Shown: positions 58,568-64,000 of the stretch, in pieces
Layout: every line of letters starts with the position of its first letter
How positions within the stretch are numbered: the stretch's first letter is position 1
NCBI GenBank assembly: GCA_028583405.1
Contig: CM053256.1
Coordinates: 20,633,534-20,697,533 of the forward strand
Origin: Pogonophryne albipinna
Lineage: Eukaryota; Chordata; Actinopteri; Perciformes; Artedidraconidae
Length of the DNA stretch: 64,000 nt
Direction: 5' to 3'
The notes under the pieces: model-generated
The model's database searches: none
The model's input: the letters and a program-made list of their open reading frames with translations, nothing else
Told to the model about the DNA's origin: nothing
Position numbers and translations under genes: made by a program

Positions 58568-59854
58568 CTTTTCTCGCGGTGCTCGCTGCAAAAGTAGAGC
58601 AATGTTCTACTTTTGACGCCTCGACGGAGGCGTCAGCCAATCAAATCCCGTTTATGCAAATCTGCCAGTACAAACGCTAGCCAATCAAACCGCGTGTATG
58701 CTGGGAGAGCCAGACCGCAGTTCATTTCCTCATATGCCAAAAAATGGAGGAGAAAATAATCGTAGCGGTAGGGAATCACCCGGTGCTTTATGATCAGTCT
58801 CTGTTCACCTACCGGGATACAACCCGGAGGAGCCAGTCATGGAGGGAGGTGGCAGAGACAGTGGGTGAAACTGGTAGGTTTTCGCCTGTTTGGGGAGTTT
58901 ATATCCAGTGTACTTCGTTTGAATGGACAGCTAGCAGACAGACAGTATTTAGCCAGCATGGAATGTTGCGTAAAATAGCACCATAGGCATTAATGTCATA
59001 AATGTTCATCATATAAAGTGTGACATGTAAAACCTTTTATGCAATTGACAGGAGAGATTCATGTGATTGGTTGTTGGTCGCGTTGCTCGCGTAAACTCCC
59101 CAAGCTCAAGACACGCCCACCGCCAAGCGGCAACGCACGCCGCCGTGTGTAGGGGCCGTAACTGGCTTGAGCGCGCTCACAAAATAAGTGCCCGCGCTAA
59201 ATTAGTGCCCGTGCTCCAGCAAGTTACTGTGAGGCAGAGCTCGTCCCTGCCTCACTTCTCAATCTCATCGCTCCCCGTAGTTGTAGCGGAGCTCGGCAAA
59301 TTAGCCGATTTTAACTATAAAAAGCGATTGGAATCATACAGAAATCACATTTACAACACAGATCAGTGGACACATTTTATTATTATTATTATTTGTATTA
59401 TTATTCTTTTTTTCCGTTACATTGGAGAATGACAAGTGAGGCTCTGCCTCACCTGCCTCCCCTGACCGCACGTCGCTGAGACTGTATATATAAAGGTTAA
59501 AACGAAATAGACAAGTGTTAAGCGGGATAATACTGTAGAACAAACGGCTTCTCTTTGAGGTTGATAAAATAAGGTCATCCTTGTAACTTAGAGAGATATT
59601 TTATTATGTAGGTAGGAACTGTATGCATCGCTAAGGTTAATTTAAATTGGCTATGCTCAAGTGTGTAGACAAGCTAATGTCGAAGTAGTGTATGTGAAAT
59701 CAACCTCACAATAAGATGTGTGTATATTACATTATTAATGTCATATTTCAAGATGATTACTTAGATATTACAATATGGTTGGTTGAGCTGGAGTTCATTA
59801 CTACGTCACAGTCATCTGAAGAACGAACCCAAACCTTGTCGTTTTTATTAATTG

Positions 59855-61794
59855 TAGGGATGCTCCGATCGATCGGTCACCGATCGAGATCGGCCGATAC
59901 TCACTCTCTACCGATCGATCGGTGCTCTCTAAACATGCCGATCGCGAGAGCCGATCGCATGACGTAAAATACATGACACTTTTCTCTGTGTGCGGCAAAA
60001 CAAGCTCGCCAAAATGGCTTCACCGGTCTGGCATTATTTTAAGGTGTCCGAAAAAGACAGTAAAATAGCGGTATGCAACGTGTGTGTGTGAAGCAGAAAT
60101 CCTGCAGCTCCGCCCGCCGGACCGGTAAGCGGAGCGAAACACACAAGAGTTAGACCTAACACACTTAGCTATTTTATCTACCTCTGGAACAAGCTAAACT
60201 AGTTATTATAAATATATTTATTCTTCACTGTCGGGTCACTCATTACTGGATCAGTGAGCTGCATGAGATACTGACAGGCTGTCAGGAGAGAGAGAGAGGG
60301 GGGGAGAGAGAGAGGAAAAGAGAGCGCTTCCGCTCATTTCTCCCGTGTTATTATCCAAAGTGAATGTAAACTTGAATAATGTACATCATTTGAATGTAAT
60401 AATTAAGTTGATTGTTGTTTGTGGAAGCTCCAGTGAATGAGCCCCATTAACTGAGTTTAAGGCGAGACACCCCAGGTGAATAGGGTAATTTTTTTAACTT
60501 AAAGGTATCAGCTAGAAATTTCTCCAGTTAATTACTTACAATAAGGCAATTGTCTTTTGTATTACAAGTTTTCTGAAATAGCATGTTTAAATATGCAAAT
60601 TATCCATTATCTCATTAAATATGCACATATTTTAACACATTTCAGGAATCGAAATCTGAACTTTGGATAAAGCCAGGTTCAAAATTATTGTTTCATTTTG
60701 TAGTCATATTAGTATCTAAGGCTTTTACAGAAGGGATATTGGATATCTCTCTTTATCACTCCATAAATCAGAAAATACTGTCAACAGCCCTAAAATATCC
60801 ATTTTCGCCATGTTTTTAGGTATAAAATGTTGTATAATTCAGGCTATGAATGATATATGAACAAACCCTTCTGTAAAAGCCTTCATAATATTGATAGGAA
60901 TATAACTGGAAGGTTTGGTGTCTCTACGTGCTACTGAAGTTGAAATTTCGAACTCAGAGTAGGAGAAAAAACTCATGTTGAGAAAACGACCTTTAAAGAT
61001 TGCAGTGAGGCGCTAGCTAAACCCTCCTGTTCTTTGGATGACAGCTTGCGCCTCGACGCACTCCGTGAAGGTATTTCATGTTCGGGGTCATTTGTTTTTT
61101 GTATAACCTTGCTTCGTGCAAGTGACAATTGTTGTCGTCTTCTCTGTGAACGTTTTTTTCGCCGTTCTTTTTGCCATTTTGAGATTTCAATTTCGAGCGG
61201 AAAGCTAACCAGGAAGTGTTTTAGCACACCACGTGACGCATCTGAACGAATCACGTTGTCAGAAATTGACACCAGCCAATGAGATTTCGTTTCTTGGTTT
61301 AAGACCCCTTTGTGCTTTCACGATTGGTTGCTGATTCAAAGGAAATTACCATATTTGGATCCGATGAGATTGTGCAGGAGAGACACAGCTTTCCAGCGAT
61401 ATCTCTGATGACATGGTGCACACAGCGGCCGCGGAACTTTATGTTACGTTAGAATGCTAACTTTTGGTGAATTTAGGAGAAATCTACAGACAGAAATAGA
61501 CAAACTATAGTAAAATAAACACTTAAATGTGTATTTTGTACGTTTTCCTTCCAAAAGCCTGAAAGAAAACATGTTATAGAATCAAAATAGCACAAAATCT
61601 CAAAATTGACCAGTACTTGAAAAACGATGTTTTTGCCTGCCGTGTCTCGCCTTAAACATCACTTTAAATGGAAGATTTAAAGTGATGTTTAAATCTTCCA
61701 TTTAGGCCCCGCCCACTCAATCGGATCGGCGATCGGTATCGGCCGATACTGATTCCGGCGATCGGCCCCGAAATTGGCGATCGGAGCATCCCTA
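59855..61794. mobile_element. hAT-type element in the right palindrome arm (mirror copy)
   Basis: Exact mirror of the left-arm element, including its ATTAATTG-oriented target duplication and the nested TTAA-flanked element (60461-61651). The shared insertion means it was present before the arm was duplicated, or was copied by gene conversion. Confidence 0.9.
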
Positions 61795-61973
61795 ATTAAT
61801 TGCATTACCAAATTGGTATCAAATAAACAGTAAGCATTGGTAACACCACTTCCAAAGTTACAGTAAAATAAAAAGGACCCTGACTCGGACAATACACAAT
61901 CCAACATGTTCAACAGAAGAGAATCAGTTATATTGTTTGTACACATGGTACTTTACATATCTGTTTGTTTAAG

Positions 61974-62730
61974 GTGTCCAGGTGATGCAGACAGGCTGCA
62001 CCAGAGAGTGAGAGGCAGAACTGGACTCCTCACAGCAGTGAACTTCAGCACAGGTGCAAATACTCTTTTTTTCATACTGTACAAATAATCAAGAAAGATA
62101 TTGGTTTAAATGAATGAAGTATTGACTTTAATACACTGATATACATTCCATTAAACAATACTAAATACTAGATCACCTACACATCAGTTAAGTTGAGGGT
62201 TTTTTCCATGCAAAAAGTTACATTTAGATGTTAACAAGCAATATGACTTTGTCAGCTTTCTAATTTAATGTATTGAAGGCAAAGATATTTAACACATAGT
62301 GAGAACTGCTTCTATTTATCTCTCAATATTGTCTGTAAAAAACGTGGTAAAAGTTATTCTTTCAGTGAGACAACAGAGCAAGCTTCTACAGTTGCACTAC
62401 GTTTTGATAACAGTTAAATATTATTTTGATAATAACATATATTTCAATGTTGATGAACTTCATACTGTTCATTCATAATCTGATTGTCTTTGTAGCTCAC
62501 TGTTGAAATAAAAAAAAAAACATTACAATTACAAAATAATTATATCTACAGCCCCTAAACACACAAACACACCACTTTCATAAATAACACACAATGTTCT
62601 GCAATAATATGTTTTATGTTTCCTGTCATTTTTGTTAGGAAAGGACATGCCTGAAAGACACGACATTTTCTCCTTCTCTGACGGTCAAGAAGAACATCCA
62701 AGAGGAACATTAAAAGCTGATATGAGATTT
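61974..62730 (+). other. Candidate two-exon reading frame in the palindrome arm
   Basis: In the right arm a frame ends at a possible donor after VNFSTG (about 62054). The next plausible acceptor (TTTTTGTTAG, 62628-62637) opens in the same phase and continues for about 30 codons to a TAA at about 62731. The same structure is mirrored on the - strand of the left arm. The peptide (for example CPGDADRLHQRVRGRTG) belongs to no family I recognise. It may be a fragment of a host gene or noise. Confidence 0.2.
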
Positions 62731-62869
62731 TAAGTCCAGTACAGGAAATTCACTAAGAAACTACTTTTATTGTGAAAACAGTCAGCTGATCGAATGCAGC
62801 TATTTCCACATCTACACTCCATCAGCTGATTATTTCTATTTGCCTCGCTTTATGAGCTTCACATCACTT

Positions 62870-63199
62870 ACGGCCCCTACACACGGCGGCGTGCGTTGTC
62901 GCCTGCCGGCGGGGGGGGCTGACACTCGACCAACAACCAATCACATGAATCTCCCGCCCCAGACACACAAGCACGCGGTTTGATTGGCTAGAGCTTGCAC
63001 TGGCATATGATTCGATTGGCTGACGCCTCCGTCGAGGCGGCAAAAGTAGAACATTGCTCTACTTTTGCAGCGAGCACCGCGAGAGAAGCTACGCTTTGCT
63101 CCCACAATGCAGTTCGGCGAATCGTGACGTCACCCCATTCAAAGTGAATGGGCAGAAGCGTTGAAGCGGCAACGCACGCCGCCGTGTGTAGGCTCCGTT
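62870..63199. mobile_element. Short-form family P miniature element at the outer edge of the palindrome
   Basis: It begins at the first base after the right arm with ACGGCCCCTACACACGGCGG and ends CGCCGTGTGTAGGCTCCGT, in inverted orientation to the spacer copies. It is not present at the left outer edge. Confidence 0.85.
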
Positions 63200-63795
63200 A
63201 CTGTGTGGTGAGGTGAGGCACAGATGAGCTCTGCCTCAGAATGCGTCACCCCCAAACTGGCTGGAAAGCGGGCCCTAAGCGCATGCCTGCACCATCTCAC
63301 TGTATGTCACCAATGTAATGTTTGTAGATCCCTTTATTACATTTATCCTCGCCATCCATAGTCTCTAAATAACTTATTTCACGTATATATGATATTTAAG
63401 CTCGCTGGTCTCATCATACAACGGCAATGAAAAAAGCACCAGGGGAGGCAGCCATAACCTCTGCCGCACTGAAGGGGGCGCAAGTGAGCCCACAGGTTCT
63501 TGTTGCTCCTGTTATTCTAAGCAGAGACGGTAGAGGAAAACAACAAGCTAGGCTTTTGAAACTAGAGGGAGATAAGGAGGACTTTTACAAAAAAGTAATA
63601 AAGATTGTTGTCCAGAAGGATAGCATGGACTTCATCTTCAAGTCAAGGTAAGACCACATTTGTAATGAAAATGGGATCTTACTAAGAAAGAACAATCCAA
63701 TATTTAGATTTTGGTATCCTTTTGTTGAACGGTCTGTTTAAAATGAATCGAAGCATCAGACTAAAAAAGCTTTTGAAAATAACAGAATATTTCGA
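63200..63795 (+). other. Unassigned sequence with one open exon-like frame
   Basis: 63427-63651 is open for 74 codons from an ATG and contains a possible donor (AAGTCAAG then GTAAGA) at about 63649, so it could be a first coding exon. The peptide is Lys-rich (KVIKIVVQKDSMDF) with no recognised domain. The stretch before it shares a GAGCTCTGCCTCA block with the repeat at 56510, so this may be the interior of a repeat family. Confidence 0.3.
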
Positions 63796-63799
63796 TTAA

Positions 63800-64000
63800 A
63801 GGTGGGGTAGGTAAGTTTGAGAAACCGGCTCGATCTACACTTTTTGTTATATTCCATGGAATGCTCTTAACATCCCGATAGCAATGAATATCTTAAGTGC
63901 TTTGACAAAAAATACATAAAAACATTTCATCTGTGGAAGCCGTAGTACTGTAAAAAGCACGACCACTCATTTTAGCGGCTAAAATAACCTGCCTGTCAGC
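63800..64000 (+). mobile_element. TTAA-flanked miniature element (family A), cut by the window end
   Basis: Begins AGGTGGGGTAGGTAAGTTTG after TTAA (63796-63799) and follows the family interior through ATATTCCATGGAATGCTC until the window ends. This is the fourth copy of the family in the window. Confidence 0.8.

Larger units (their letters stand above)
52889..62869. repeat. Giant inverted repeat (palindrome), 4,290-bp arms, 1.4-kb spacer
   Basis: 52889-57178 and 58580-62869 are reverse complements in exact register: position x pairs with 115758 minus x along the whole arm at every point checked, with no net indel. I found eight base differences (pairs at 53244, 53447, 54326, 54329, 54337, 54411, 54422 and 55148), about 99.8% identity. 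Each arm carries the same hAT with a nested TTAA-flanked element, and the same flank of a miniature-element cluster. The spacer 57179-58579 is made of miniature elements and a duplicated stretch of the left arm. The differences argue against a purely mirrored assembly artefact. Confidence 0.93.

Noticed and set aside
56772..58986. An 80-residue frame found three times, which looked like a conserved small gene
   Set aside because: The copies are explained by the palindrome and the 1,249-bp direct duplication of a miniature element.
52889..62869. Dismissing the palindrome as a pure assembly mirror artefact
   Set aside because: The arms differ at eight or more positions, which simple mirroring would not create; it is kept as a finding with the caveat stated.

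Overview
The window is vertebrate nuclear DNA, almost certainly from a ray-finned fish. The evidence is two intron-bearing vertebrate membrane-protein genes embedded in a repeat landscape typical of teleosts: many hAT-type elements with 8-bp target duplications, TTAA-flanked miniature elements, L2-type LINE ends with a TGTAA tail, a tRNA-derived SINE, a Gypsy-type LTR retrotransposon and a DIRS-type fragment. No rRNA, free-standing tRNA, CRISPR array or bacterial-style operon was seen.

Layout. 1-5.2 kb holds no gene I can support, but has a clean solo LTR at 3973-4381. 5.26-10.6 kb is a FXYD-family gene on the + strand (seven coding exons; a variant FNFD core motif), with a hAT element and a TA-flanked miniature element in its last long intron. 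14.1-41.1 kb is a CD225/dispanin-family gene on the + strand: three coding exons encode 170 aa, and intron 2 alone is 24.7 kb. That intron is a stack of transposons: a 1.9-kb long-inverted-repeat element, a three-deep nest at 21.8-24.4 kb, a four-deep nest at 24.5-35.8 kb (miniature element > Gypsy retrotransposon > DNA element > two further elements, plus a BED-finger hAT), and a decayed LINE.

41-47 kb is intergenic, with a 1.5-kb foldback element and two LINE 3' ends. 47.4-51.6 kb is a decayed DIRS-like retrotransposon on the - strand, with a repeated leader module and a nested hAT. 52,889-62,869 is the most striking structure: an inverted repeat with 4,290-bp arms that stay in exact register, with only eight base differences noticed, around a 1.4-kb spacer built from a family of miniature elements. 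The same miniature family abuts its right outer edge.

Functionally, the only host genes recognised are the FXYD gene (Na,K-ATPase regulator family) and the dispanin-type gene (CD225 membrane protein). They lie head to tail, with 3.5 kb between the end of one and the start of the other. Everything else is mobile DNA or unassigned sequence. Exon calls come from reading frame, splice-site and family resemblance, not from transcripts. Transposon boundaries come from terminal inverted repeats and target duplications read directly from the sequence.
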